Shown here: positions 40,601 through 55,600 of the stretch, one piece after another
How the letters are laid out: every line of letters begins with the position of its first letter
Numbering within the stretch: position 1 is the first letter of the stretch
NCBI GenBank assembly: GCA_032209605.1
Contig: JASFXZ010000032.1
Coordinates: 4,961,722 to 5,025,721, forward strand
Reading direction: 5' to 3'
DNA length: 64,000 nt
Source: Mactromeris polynyma
Lineage: Eukaryota > Mollusca > Bivalvia > Venerida > Mactridae
Position numbers and translations under genes: made by a program
Notes under the pieces: generated by a model
Told to the model about the DNA's origin: nothing
The model's input: the letters and a program-made list of their open reading frames with translations, nothing else
Databases searched by the model: none

Positions 40601-43600
40601 GACGGCCTTACATGGACTAACGCAAAAATGTTGTAACCACCAGTTTACCAAAACTGAGATAGATCAACTGTGCACCAAACCGTCTGAAAACACAAATATG
40701 ACTCATTATGGCTTAATACTTTAGTCATGATCATTTGTTTTCCTTGAACATTGATGTTAACCTGGCTTGATAATATTTTTTGTTCTTTTGATCCAATTGC
40801 TATTTTCAGATGCCGTTAAATATTTATGTTCTCTGCATTAGACTATCTACAGAATTAAGATAAACAATCTTGATTTGACGATATATAAAAGTCTGGTTTT
40901 ACTGTTTTAGTGTACATGTCTGATAGTGTATAAACTAACTACCCGAGTCACCTCCCTTTGGTTCATGTTTTTGAATGTTTATCTTACCTTGTCCCGTCCC
41001 CCTGTGTACCATCAGTTTACCGCCTTCCATCCCCATGTGCATCAACATATTTAGTTTTCACATCCACCTGTGCGTCATCCTCTTACCTCGTCCAATCTAC
41101 CTGTACAACATTATCTTATCTGTTGTCGTCCCCCTGTGCATCATTTTCTACCTTGTCTCATCCCCCTGTTCATCAATTTCTTACCTTGTCTCATCCCCTG
41201 TGCATCATTTTCTACCCTCATCCCATCCCCCTGTGCATCATTTTCTACCCTCATCCCATCCCCCTGTGCATCATTTCCTACCCTCATCCCATCCCCCTGT
41301 GCATCATTTTCTACCCTCTGATCCCCTGTGCATCATTTTATACCTTCATACCATCCCCCTGTGCATCATTTTCTACCCTCTGATCCCCTGTGTATCAGTA
41401 CCTTACTTCGTACCAACCTCTGTATTATATTACTGATAAACTCAAATACTTTTGATTATGGTCTATGTCGTATTTTTTTGCAACATTCACAATAAGTGTT
41501 CCTCTTAATTAAGTACCTGTCATATTTCAGTACTTGAAAAACATTGAAAGCCTTTTAGTATGATTAAAGAAGGAAGTTAGCTTTTCAGTCAGTTAACAGT
41601 TTAACTTGCCATATACCGGTAGTCTTATTTATTTTCCTTAATATAAATTTCATCATAAAATCATTTTTTCCTTCATATTTAGCTCAACATTGATTCTGTG
41701 AATATATTTTTTTCTAAGAAATCATTATAAAATTTGAATATAAAATTTCAGATAATAAAAATAGTTCTTTCTCAAAAAAAATGTTAAACATCTGAACCTA
41801 AAATTTCTTAATGGGCTTCGTCCTGTATTGTTGTTAAATAGTCTAAAACATCATTAATAAGAACCATTGCCATGTATAACCTTTTAAAATAATCTTGTTT
41901 AATTATTTTACTAAGAGACAAAACTAGTAAAAAACACCCACTTTAATTTTATGCTAATACAAACGTCTTTTTTCGACAAATACAGAGAAATACATTATAC
42001 ATATTTTCTGTGATAATGCATATTTATTGAAGTTTTAACTAGATAAAGTAAAGTGTTCATGATTGTTTAGATAAACAAATGAACAAAAAAATGAGCATAA
42101 TAAATCTTTAATTACAAAAACTGTAATCAAGTCAATTTCATTCCAATTACAAGTATGCTCCACAAAAGCAAAAAATAATCCTCGAGGTTACTGTGTGATT
42201 TCTAGATAAATTTACAGGATATTTTCAAATTTCTCTAGAGTATAAAACAACTGTTGATTACTTCTCAAAAATTTCGAGATTCTGAAAAGCGTTAATCTTG
42301 AGACGACCCCCAATATTGATGAACGATGCACCACAAATTAATCACCATAGGAAGTCAGCAGAGAAAAATGTCTGTTTGTCATTCGGTATTGTGTTTATTG
42401 CATAATGAGGGTCGGTTCCCTGGTGTATCTGCTGTGAATTAAGTCTGGTGTGGATTTACACATTCTTCTGGCTAATAATTGGTTAGATTTGTCAGAGAAC
42501 CTATTCTAACTCGGACATGTATCCGGACATGTATTCGGTATTGCGGGATCATCATATTGTTTGAAGTCGTGGTACAAAAGATGAGACCTCTTCCTCATGT
42601 TTAACTGGCATTTTATTTTGACAATCCTTTTGTTGTTTGAATGAGTGGGTAACAATTGTAATCAAGCTGTCAGTAAAGTTTTAAGAAAATGATGAAATGA
42701 GACAGATTTTTAATTACGCGTTAATTGCCCTCCAGCAGTTTCAAGTTTTTATGTTGTATTTTCAGTCACTCATTTGTTTTATTTGTTTAAATCAAACAGT
42801 TTTGTAGATTGCCATCCTATGAGTCAGTCTTATTCATAAGCTGATGGGATTTTTCTTGTGGTTGATATATCATTGATATGAATTTATGATATCATCCGCA
42901 TACGAAAGTGACATAATTACCCACATACAGGTGTATTTTGGTATGTAAATGGCGTATGGTTCACACTCCATAACCACACCATTGACAATTATCATATATT
43001 TTAACAACAAAAATATTAGAATAATTTAATGACACACACTATTTCGCTGTATAAGAGTTTAACGATAAATAAATAGTTTTTTTGCGTCTTGGTTTTTACT
43101 TTGTGACAGTGCATGTATCCGTCCCATTTTTGTTCGTCAAAATTTGTAGATATGCTACAGTTTTTTACCTAGGATTTTTCAGCTAGGGGTCCTTGGACCC
43201 TCATGTTTGATAAATTAGGGGTCCTCAGTAAATTTGCATGGTCCCAGATATGCAGTTTATACTTGACAAAAAAATATTTTAGGGGTCCTAGGGATGCTCA
43301 GTAAGTTGAAAATGGGAGTCCCTAGAACGAAAAGGAAGTCAGGGACTCTAGATTTCTGCGTCAGGGAAATCCCTGTGTTATAAGTTATATTTTTTAATTG
43401 ATACTATTGTTGGTTGGAATTTGACAAGTTACCAAAGAGATTGAACAAGTTACCTTTGGTTACCAAAGCAACGAGTGAGTAACTAATGCATGTACTTGTA
43501 CTGAAGTGCACATTTAGCGCCATGTATACAAAATTGTCCCTTAAAATAGGCTAAAATATTGCAACTTTTTTCTAAAAAATCAACTTCATGCACTGATAGA

Positions 43601-46600
43601 TGAAATGTTTTGCTGTTGCTACACATTTTAATGTACTAATGATTATGCTGCATTTGAGTTTAGTGACCGTATAGTAGATCTGTACAATTTGATATATATT
43701 GTGATAAGAATTGAGGCTCCATGATGGTTTGATAGCTGGAAACAATGTACAGTTCTACCTCTCTCAAGCAACAACCTGTTTTGAGCAATAAAAACAACAA
43801 CAACCTCTCCCTTCAGGAATTACCTCACTTCGGCAACACCTGTCTTGAGCAATAACTTCTCTTGAGTAAAAAACTCTTCAGCAACAACCTCTCTTCATCA
43901 ACAACCTCTTTTCAGCAACAACCTCTCTTCAGCAACATCCTCTCTTCAGCAATAGTATCAGCAATTTAAAAAAGCAACAACCTCTCCACAACAGCCAAAA
44001 ATTGCATCTAAAGAGTGTTGCTCTGCAGAGGTTGCACTGTATAATGTTTTCAATGATTATGAAACTAAATTGAGTTGCTTGCTGCATGGTCTATAGTTTT
44101 ATACTGATCAGTAAGATATTTGCATTGTAATTGATTTAGAATTTTGATTGACGTTTTGATAAAATGCCCGTAATTGGTAAAAATCATCTCTTCTCAATTT
44201 GGGCGGACTTGAAATTTCGGATTATTCTTGACCTTTCCCATAATCCCTTTGTGCAAGGATGTGGCCCTTAAAAATCACTTCTGGCCCACTGAGCAGTTAT
44301 ATATCTAACTAGTTATTAACATTGTTGAGTTTCGGAGTACCGTAATTACTCTAACAAGATGTATGAATAATAGTATATAATTAACTGGACTAGTATAAAG
44401 ATGATGATTTTGTCTAATTGATTTCATGTATTAGATAGAATAATGTATAATTGAAAAGAAACGAGCCACTTGACATTTTTATGTCCGTGACTTCCTTTTT
44501 TTTATGTTACCATGGAGACAACATGACAAGATGTCACTTTTGTAATAGACTCGAAAAAATCATTTGAGCATCAATTAGATTGTTAATGATATGTTTAACG
44601 GGATAATTATGGCTCGAGAAAAAATGATGTGGTTTTAGTTAGTTTATGGTACTGATAGTACTCCAAGTACATATACATGTTCATACTGGTTCATTGTGAA
44701 CATTTTGTTGTGTTTCTTCTAAAACATTTCACAGCACTTTTAGACGAAACACAACAAAATGTTTATGGGGGTAAAAATTAGGGTCGGTCGGTTAACTTAC
44801 TAGAACCAGACTTATTTTATACTTGGCCTGATTCAACACTAATTGTGTGCTAAAATATTTTCTGTACGAATCAAATGTAGTACAATAAGTAGATCAAACT
44901 GGAATTGGTGTAAAAGTGGTGAATTTGGATCCACTTGGTCTTTATCATACATTGCACAGAACCATCATGGCGGCACAGAACCATCATGGCGGCCAAACCT
45001 TCAGTGTTATTGGCCGCTCCGATCGAAAAATGCAAATATTTAACGACTTTCGATCATTCAAATTCGGGCGCATATCCTGAAAAATGGACGTTTACCCAAC
45101 TACTGTGAAGAAAGGTATTATACGGAGGAAAAAAGTCGAACTACCTTCCATAATTTTTTTCAGACATGTCACAGGAACCAGACTTATTTTTTGGGCCATA
45201 CAGAAAATTAGTTCAACTGTAGTTAAGTGATAGATACAGATCCATTATATTTCTCTTCTGTAATACTTCAATGCACTTTTGAACTGAAATTTATTTTGTA
45301 TTGGATTCAATTATCTGATGACGAAAATTTATTCTGAGATGTTATTTTTTATTTAAATGCTGGTTAAGGATAAGGCCATATTCGAATAAGCGTTTCTTTG
45401 CTGTATTAAATTTCGACTCGAAATCGTGACTTTAGCTTAAATCAACACTTTTTGTTAGAAAATTGTTGATTTGCATTTCTCTTAAATAAGATAATACCTA
45501 CTGAGGGCAAAACACTTTTTTAGAGCGAAACTTATTTGTCCAAGCCGAGATAGGTTGGAAGACGGCAAAGAACTACTTTTTTTATTTGGCCTTTAATGAG
45601 TTTTATTATAATTATGTTAATACATGTAAATGGATTTCTTTGTCATATGCAAAATTATGAAGAAATACGTTTTTAAGATGATGATTTGAGAAGTAGGTTT
45701 GAATGGATTTATATGATAATTGTGTTATCTCGCCGATTGCTTGAAGAATGAATGACTTCATAATAGTTAGGATGATTTCAACATTCTGAGTCAGTTTACT
45801 GTATGTGTGCCGAGGGGGGGGGGGGATGTGTTTGACGATGAGTCTTATTTTATAATTGTAAAATGACGTTGACATGTGCATGTTGCTTTTAATGGAGAGG
45901 CAATAACTCTTGATCTGTACTATTTGGTTTAGGGACTGTATTAAGGGACATATAAATGACTGAATGTAAATTGATTAACAAAGTTTAGTTGAGAATACCT
46001 AGGTTGGGTTAAAGTACTAATAATGAATTGTAAGAAAACAGTAAGACACAAGTATTTAGAAAAGGAGCAATTTAAAAATGGTTGAGGAATAGTCTGTCTG
46101 GCTCCTGATTGGAAGGTAGCGTGTATGAGCCTTGTGTGGAGCAAGTTTGGTCATGAAGTGTAAGTTGTAATACAGCGGTTCCATTTGACCCCTTTCATTT
46201 CCAAAAAAAGACATTTTGACCCTAAGGATTCTGGCTACAGCAACATGGTCTATATAAGCCTTTATTGTCCGTTTTTATTTACTTAAGAACGGTTGTAAAG
46301 AAATTGTGAGGTTGTCAGCCTATTGAAACAGGTTTTACATAAGTTATGACCAATATGCATAGTATACACAATAATGATATTCTCTACTACTTTTGAATCG
46401 ACAGTATGTATGCAAATCATTTAAAATGTCTGATTTTATACTGATTCTCTGAAAAATGTATGTTAATTTAAAACATTGCTAAACTAATCCCTGAAAGGTT
46501 GAAGTTGGATAGCTGAAAATGTATGTCTTTTTAGTTGATGAAATGAAATGATGTAATACTTAACTATAAAAGTATCGAATTTTATGTAGCGATCTACTTT

Positions 46601-49600
46601 ATTCAATGTTTCACACATTTTGTTATGCTGAACAGTTGTATAAAATGTATGATAGTTTTCCATGATGTTACCAATTATTGTGAAATTGTGTTTACAATTC
46701 TCTGGAATTCAGGTTACGAAAATAAAATATTTTCTATTTCAAGAAATGAAAACAGCCATATGTTAGTACACTGCAAATTGAGTTGTATTCATGCTTTCAT
46801 GTTATAGACTGCATGTTTTAGACATGGTTTTGATTATATAATTCGAAACTAAAGATTTTGGTGTCAAATTTTCACAACATGTTTTTCTGTTACTGCTAAA
46901 AATAGTGAACCTATATATAACTTACAGACTGCCAAGCGGCCCTACTTTTTCCCTCACTACTTTTCCCTCCCTACTTATTCCCCTCACTACTTTTCCCTCG
47001 CTACTTTTCCCCTCACTACTTTTTCCCTTGCTACTTTTCCCTCCCTACTTTTCCCCTCACTACTTTTCCCCTCACTACTTTCTCCCCTCGCTACTTTTCC
47101 ACTCTGGAGAGATTGTTTGTAGAGAGGGCCGCTCTGGAGAGGTTGTTATGTAGAGAGGGCAACTCTGGAGTGGTTGTTTTTTAGAGAGTGCCACTCCGGA
47201 GAGGTTGTTGTGTAGAAACTCCAGAGAGGTTGTTGTATAGAGGGCCACTCCAGAGAGGTTGTTGTGTAGAGAGGGCCACTCCAGAGAGGTTGTTGTGTAG
47301 AGAGGGCCACTCCAGAGAGGTTGTTGTGTAGAGAGGGCCACTCAAGAGAGGTTGTTGTGTAGAGAGGGCCACTCCAGAGAGGTTGTTGTGTAGAGAGGGC
47401 CACTCCGGAGAGGTTGTTGTGTAGAGAGGGCCACTCCAGAGAGGTTGTTGTGTAGAGAGGGTCACTCCAGAGAGGTTGTTGTGTAGAGAGGGCCACTCTG
47501 GAGAGCTTGCACTGTCGCATGTTTATTTTGTGCAGTATTTAAAGTTCCATAAAGTGAACAGACTTCCTGATATATGCCTGATTAATTGTGTTGCATTCCT
47601 TCTAATAAAAAAATGGAAATTAAATTACCATAAATAAACAAGGAAACATTTTTTGAATATGGTAAAAGCTAGCTCTTTACGGCAAACTTGAGTTTCGTCA
47701 TGTAATTTTTATGTATGTTGTGATGTTAATATTCATTGTAGAGTGCGTTTTTATCAACACGATAATCTGTGCACCCACTGATTGTCATCAGTTTGTTATT
47801 ACCTCATTGTTCGTTTTTTAGTCATACCTATATGTCTAATTCACGTTGTGTCACTTCTTGTCTTGAGTAAGGCTGTACTAACTTATGGATAATTCTATGG
47901 GTAAATTACAGTAATACCTCACTTTAAAACCACCTCAATAATAAGGCCACCTCAAAATTTCAAACTCAATTTTTGAGTCCATTTTAACGTTTTTGCTCTT
48001 CATTCAACCTTACTATTAAGACCACCTCAATAATAAGACCTCCTCAAAATTATGAAGACAATGTTTGAGTCCATTTTCACTATTTTGCTCTTTATTCAAC
48101 CTCAATATTAAGACCACCTCAATAAAAAGACCAGTTTTCAAGGGTCCGAAGGGTGGTTTTTTTATTGAGGTTTACTGTAGGTGTACTGTACTCTGAAATT
48201 CATGTTACTCTCATTGTATTTCTACAGTCAAACTCGTATCAATGGTCACTTTGCTTGTGTTACTATGTAGCTGCTACCTATTAATATGGTTGACAGTATG
48301 AATTATTCAATGTATTCAATGGCGTAGATGGATAAAGCTCCCTCAACCCACTTTAGCCAAAATTAAAAATGTATTTGTTACCAATCTAGGACTGACCCAA
48401 ATTTACTCTGCTCTGAATTTTTTTTGACTTACAAGACACGCTATATTCTTCCAGTAACCACCAATAGAATAGGAGCATTGTTAAAAAGTATTTTTTCCTG
48501 CCAACCAACGGAACGTCACAAAGTGCAGCATACAAAGACTTCTTTAAGTGTGGCCCCTCAGAACTATGAACATTAAATACTGCATACTGGTAGAACAAAG
48601 CTTGTACAATTTATGTACTTCAAACTTTTCTCTATTCATTCAACACCCTGAGCACAGGATTACAATGTCCCGATGATGTACAAACATTCCATCAAATATC
48701 ACCACAAACATTGTTTTGATTGAAAAACGAAAACAATATTTTAACAAATATTTACTGAATGTTGTAGTTTTTTTGTGGCAAGCGATGTTTAGGCGATCAC
48801 TAAAAAATTGTGCGTTTGGCATAACCCTACCTTAACTCATATAAATGTCCCCTTCTCAGATAATATTTCAAGCATCTGATGGGTTAACTTTTTTAGATTC
48901 TTACTGGAAACTTGAAGGATCATTAGCAGGGGTTCAATGTGCACTAGGTGATGAATCTCAAGGGTCATTTTGATGATTTTGGACCAGATTTTACCATTTT
49001 ATAGCCAAAATTCCTTTAATTTAGAGAAAGTTTGACCATTCAGTCCGAATTTTTATGGTAAAAATAAGGCCTTTTGAAAATTTCAGGTGTCAAAGGGTCA
49101 ACTCCAAGGTCAAATGAATCCCTGAATCTGATGAAAAAATTACTTAACAACAAACACAACATAATGAGGCCATTGAGGGTATCCAAAATGAATTCAACTG
49201 TCATTATAAGTTTGAGTTTCTCAGGTACATAAAATGTGAAAAATGAAAATAATAAATAAATATGAACACTGTTATAGCTTATGTCCTGAGGGTAACATTA
49301 TCATTGAGACTTTTTTTCTCAGAAATAAAACACAATATTTTCATCATTGTGGATGCCGACGATTCCGCGATCCCGTGAGGCCTAAGCTACGACAATAGCT
49401 CTTCGTGGTTTGTCAAACAGATGAGCCGGAAAAAAAAATTCTTGGAAAAAAAAATTCTTGCGAAGTTTTATCACGAAATTTATAGCAGAGATAGAGAGTT
49501 AAATGGGACGAACAGACATGCCTTATGCATAAACTGCCATGACTATTACCATGTTATTTCTCATGGCATTCAAATCCAACATTAATGATTATGAATGAAG

Positions 49601-52600
49601 ATCAAGCCCCTAAATAGCAACTGAATGATTTGTGGATGCATAAATGTTGAAACTTTTAAGTTTCGGTAAAGAAGTGAATATAGTATTTTTTTTCGCAAAA
49701 CTTCTCAAATTACACCAATATTAATTAAAGTACTTGTGTATATGTATAACCTTTGTGACAAACGTGAAATGCGGTGAATTCTGTCTGCTCATACCATCAA
49801 GTGCTGTGGTACTTAAGGAAAATATTTAAACAAATTGTCAACTTTCTGTAAAGCATACAAAAAAATGTGTACAATAGTTAAAATGACACCTATTTTATGT
49901 TTGCTAAGGCAATCTGTAAAAGATTTATTTAAATAGGTTGCTAAGAGATGTACTGTATAGTTCAGTCATTTATCTGTTTTTTATCAGATTAACAAATTAC
50001 GAGAAATCAAAAGTTGAATACGTATGACCTCATCAAGACATTGTGGGGACACTTTCTTCTTTTTATTGTTACTTTAAACCTAAAATCTTTAAAACCACAA
50101 ACAAGTGTACACAGTGAGTCATAGCGACAGTGCGAAAGCCACGCTCGGTTGCTATAGACACGGTGGCACGCTTTTATGCAGTGTTTAGCCGACTAAAGTA
50201 TTTTAAGTCGTTCTTTCGGCCAACTCCCGCCTTTCAACTACATTTAAGATGGAAGTTGTATAATTATTTATATATAAATCAGATACGACTCTGTTTGTTT
50301 ATCATGTACACGAATGTCTTAAATAGTTTAATTTTGACTTCATTAAATACCAGGCTTTTATTTTGGCAAATATAATTAGGTTGTCTATGGAAAAGAGATA
50401 TTATTTGGCTACGATCGAAATCCGAGTCTTTCTTCGCATCATAATTGAGACGGCGTAAATTGTCCGGTTTTGTCATTTTATTACCGAAAAATTTCTCTGG
50501 CGTCTGGTGGCTCCTTTCGTTGTTCTCAATAAATACAATCAATACGAAATATTTATGCTCGTAAAATGTTATTTATGCTCGTAAAGCGCGTGTTTGAAAT
50601 TGCTTGTGTGCACTGCCGTTTCCTAGTTTGTGTACATTAATAGTTGACTTTGCAATGAAATGCAACAATGCTATTTGATCTATAGCTATGATAAACCTGT
50701 GTTACAGCAGTTGCTACAAAATTGCACATGATATCTTTAATTAAAGTGGTTTCCTAAAATCCATCTATGATGAGACAGCGAGATTGTTTAAAGAATTACC
50801 GATGTTTGATTTTTTCAGGTGGAATGCAAATTTTTTTTCGCCCGTTTTGAAAACAATGGAATGATTTTCACATGGATTCTGTTTCTATGACAACGGAAGG
50901 ACAAATTTTTTTTGCTCTAACTATTTTAAAATAATCTGAAATTCAGAAATTTATCAGTTTGGTATGTTTACAGTATTAACTACAGTAGAATAAAATCAAT
51001 TTAGATATTATCTTAATTAGAAACAAAGAAAAATATCATTTGTTCTGTTTCATGTTAATATACAAGTGCTCTCTTTGAAATGCAGGTTTGACATGGCTAA
51101 TATCATGTTTATGTGTAGCATGATCAAGGTGAATGATTTATGCTGCTGTCCCACCTGCTAAATCTGATCACAACAGATCAGGCCAGACATGTAATTACAT
51201 TGTTTGACTTCTTGAAAACATATCTTTCATAGACTCGGCAAAGTGGTTGTTTTGTTGTCAAATTCTAGTTCAAGATGAGAAAGGTATTTCGCTCTGTTTA
51301 ACTTGGCCGGTATATAGATATTCATACATGCAGTATTTGAGCTTACTGAACTTCCATCATTGAAACTGCTGACTTTGCCTGATGTGGTATTTTTGTGTTT
51401 TGTCAATTTTCTGTTTAGAATATTGTTACGATGTACTTGTAGCATATTTGAGGGTTTGGTGCTGAACTATTGTGACTCATTTTTGGTAAAACAGAAAGTA
51501 AGATAATTGTGCCAAAATCCTCGAGATACAGTTGAACCTCGTTTATTCGACAACCTATTACCCGAATACTTGGGATCGTCTGAAATGAGTATCAGGTCTC
51601 AATGTATCTCCTTATGCAAGTTGAATTGAAATGGGCTATTCGAAACTATGTAATATTCTAAATAAAATTGCAGACCCGATGAATTCGAATGAACGAGGTT
51701 TGACTGTATGGACTTTCCATTTCGTAGGATGTCATTATCTGCAAAATGTAACATAACTTTTACTGTACAGATTCACTTCATTTTAAAACTGTTGATTTAT
51801 CTTGTGGTAAAATGGTCATGTTCTCTCTGTAACAAAGTTTGTTATTTCAACTGAATTCAGTTACATGTAGTCACGTACCTCATTAAGATTTAGAGCTTTA
51901 ATGTATTGCTGTAACGGAGCACTATGACTAAGGACTGTCTGCCTAACCCCAATATATCAGAAATATTTAAAGTTTAGCGAAGGTATTTAACCTTATTTCA
52001 ATCAATCTGTGAGAAATGATGTTGCATTTGTATGTTTGGCAGATTTTTTTTGTATAATTAAACAAAAGACGTTTTGTGTCCTGTTGGCATTGTGATGGTA
52101 ATAAATCCGTAGGTTTTTTGTGTGTTCAATTTGGAGTTACGTAACCTGGCGGGCTGCCTGTGTGTTGAGGTTTAGTGGTTGGTGACTAGGGATAACTTTG
52201 TTTGTGTTGGAGTTCATATTAAACAGTAGTTCACAGGCTTACTAGTAAAACCTGTACCCCTTGCTCTACTCTGCCCTATTCTGGAATTCCCATGTCTAAC
52301 TTTAAGTGTTCTACCAATTGAGCTAACCGGGCTTGTGGCTCATCTCTCATAACAATTCTCTGATATTCAGCGTGTTTCAGATATCTGAATACTGGTAATT
52401 CTGAGAAAATCCAATTGTTTCATTGTGGGCATTAATTAAACTATTGTGTTGCTTCTGTTGTTTATTGCTAACAGCTATCATAGATTTATTAAAGAATCGA
52501 AATAATCTGCGTATTGTTGGAATTGTTGGCATTTTAGCTGTGTGTTTATATAAACCTGGGCCTTTCTCTTGGTATCTTCTTATATTTACAAATCCACCTT

Positions 52601-55600
52601 TCTTGTACACTACCAGTGATGTAAACCATCTGGTCATTCATGTAGGTTATTTTTTATAGAAGTATATTATGAGGTTCCTGGAACATTCTCTATACTTGAA
52701 ATACTTATTGACTCAGACCTGCAGTTAATTCTAAACTGAAAATAGAATAACCTTTAATTAATTAAGCGATAAAGTGCGAACCTTGAAGACGTTTGTGAAT
52801 GTCGTAAAATTAAGAAAGTGACGAAAATATCAACCAGCATAATTGTCGTCATTCACTGAAGTGTACCAGTATAATTACGCACAATAGACATTCAAATTTT
52901 ATGACTCTCATTTGCTGCACTTCACAAGAATTTCCACTTGTGAAACATTTAAAATCTGCTATTAGCAAACTTTTTGACATTGCGAAAATATCAGTTGTAC
53001 AGTATCTGCTTACATATAAAATCAATAAAAGACGTAAGTTGGTTGATTCGTATTGTGTCTTTTGTTTATAAAATTCAGTCAAGACAAGTTTGGAGTTCTT
53101 TTTTGCTGCCGTCTCCCTTGGCTGAGTGGTTAAGGCATTTGCCTGGTGAGCGGGAGGTCAAAGGTTTGAGTCCCGATAAGGGTCCATTTCAATATGTCCG
53201 GTTGGTGAGCCGCTAGCTAGTTAAATAATGGTTACCATGAGCCTACCTGTCTGGTGCCTGACATTAAAGGATATGAATCAGGAAGTTAATGTGCTCAGAA
53301 AGTATGATGTCTCATTAGTCAGAAAGGGCTGACCTTTTAAATAGGGGTGACACTATAATAAATAATCACTTTAACTTAGTCTGTGAGTTCTGTCTTCCCC
53401 AATAACCAACTCTTTTAGACCTCGGAATGTGAACAAAAAAAATTATGTTTAAAAGGATGTTTTTGATGAGACTTGTTTTATTAAATAAAAAAATTATTCA
53501 TGATCGAGACGCTCACAGGTATTCTAGCCTGTATCGAACCAATCACAAACAAACGTAGCTAAAAGGTTGTGTAAATAGTTAAAGTTTGTGTAAAAATTAC
53601 GAAAAGAGATTTCCTTTCTGATAAAATTACTTAAACAACCTTTAAATGTTTATATATTACTTTCAACTATCGTTTCCATGTGATTTAAACATTCACAGTC
53701 CATGAATTGTTAATAGTTTTGTTAAAGTATAGTGACATTGATTTTTGCTCGCTGAGAGCTTGACTATTATTGCGATCAAATTAGATTTACTGAAGTTTGA
53801 GAAAATAGTGTACTCTTTATTGCAACGTACTCGCGCAGATTTTAAATTTTCATGAAAATATTCAAGGAGATGACGTCAGTTTCCAGGCCTTTTTCTATAG
53901 TTCCCATGGGTCAGACTATCTGACCCATTCCCAAAGCCAAATTTAGGTTTTTTCCCAACCAGAAAAAAAATTCCCAATCAGAAGCACGTACGAAAAATTG
54001 TCTACTGGAGCAACCTGGTATATCCTGAAGCTCTTTGAATGACTCTGTTCATTATTGTCCCTAATGTGTCATAAATGTTTGTGGACATTTTGTGTGTCCT
54101 TTTGACAGTTGATATAAGAAATGTAGATTAGAATGCTTGTTTATATAAAATTTAGATATGTAAAGCCTGTTCTTTTAACTATGAAAATTCCCAAAATTAG
54201 AGTTGAAGTGATTAAATTTCTTCCCAAATTGTTCCCAAGTTATCCAGTGTCCTTTTCCCAAAATGGACAGAATAAGGCCTGCAAGGAGGTGTCATCATTT
54301 CATGTGAAGAGGTTGTGTAGCATTAATTGGCTTTTCAATGAACTACTGGTACTCATAACACTCGCAGTATGGTTAAGGGGTCCAGGGATCAGAGCCTGAC
54401 GCCTATTCCAAAGGTCATGAGTTCGAGTTCTTCTATGGGCGAGGTTTGAGAGGTTTGATCGCAAGCTTCAAATCCCCTGAATTAGTCAACTAGGAAGCAA
54501 TCATTGAGAGTGACTTAAGTGTACTATGTAAGAATATGTTTCACAGTTTATGTGAAATAAAAGAACTGAATTGAAAATGATTTGATTGAATTATGATGAA
54601 ATTAGTTTTGAAGGCATGAAAACATCTATACCATCTGTTGTTTGATAATATTTGTATTATTTGTATTTTCAGGTCAATGTTTTAAGTGTTCAGAGAAAGT
54701 GACGGGAGCCAACGAGGCTTGTCAGGCCATGGGTCATATATACCACACAAAGTGCTTCATATGTTGTTCATGTGGTAAGTATTTAGTGTACATGTCTTGT
54801 AATATATACTCCTCGCCATTAAAAAGGCAACTAAAGATTGTCCGATATACTCCCCCCCCATTTAAAAGGCAACTAAAGATTGTCCGTGTTCTGCATGCCG
54901 AAGTGGTGTCTACTCATCCTGGTTCAAAGGACTTCAGTGAGGTTACTGTGGATCACGCCAACAAGAAAGCAGTTAACGAACGTAATTAGTATAAGTTGTA
55001 AGAATCAATGTAAAAAAATTAAGTTTAAACTTAAACCGAAAGAAACTTATAATTCTACTTATCGTAATATGGAATTTGTCCGACAAATTGAATGGCATGA
55101 TTATGTCGCCCATGAATTGACGTAGGACCTGGTTTAGTTATACAGATTTATTTTGCACTAACATGTACATGTATATAGATATATTATATAGTGCATACAA
55201 AGATAAGAATTTATGTCTGAAACTAAGTGATGCGACTGTGTAATGTATCTGCATATTTCCGGCATGTCTGTGTGTTTATTTTGCACCAAACTACTGTATT
55301 TATTTTACAACATTTTGATTCATTTGGCCTACTAACCTTCCTGTTAACCCCTCTGACTTATTTTGACTTTAAAAGTTGTCCGAATAGTAAGATTAAGTTA
55401 TTTGGTCACATATTTAATTAAGGTAAACAATGAAAATCTTCTGCTCAATGAAATTAATTTTTATATGTCTTGGCCTTCCTGGGAGTCCCGGGTTTCATGC
55501 AAGTGCCAAAGTTTTCTAGGCTTCTGGCAAGTGCCAAGGTTTCCTGGGGTTTAGGGGGCAAGTTCCAAGGTTTCCTGGGCCTCGGGGGGTGGGCAAGTTC

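Larger units (their letters stand above)
25681..54672 (+). other. jub intron 1 (29 kb)
   Basis: The intron separates the pre-LIM exon from LIM1. It contains the MITEs, SINEs and tandem arrays listed separately. I found no exon of another gene on either strand; open frames here are under 110 codons or lie in tandem repeats. Longest stretches without a recognised element: 28015-33052, 41406-43139 and 49125-51529. Confidence 0.7.

Noticed and set aside
40958..41436. Three overlapping + frames of 83-153 codons
   Set aside because: Translated 33-bp pyrimidine-rich array.
47075..47520. Three overlapping - strand open frames up to 124 codons
   Set aside because: Translated 31-bp minisatellite with no other content.
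54775..54989. Extension of the LIM exon to 115 codons
   Set aside because: Read-through past the GTAAGT donor into a duplicated intronic block; LIM1 continues at 62599.
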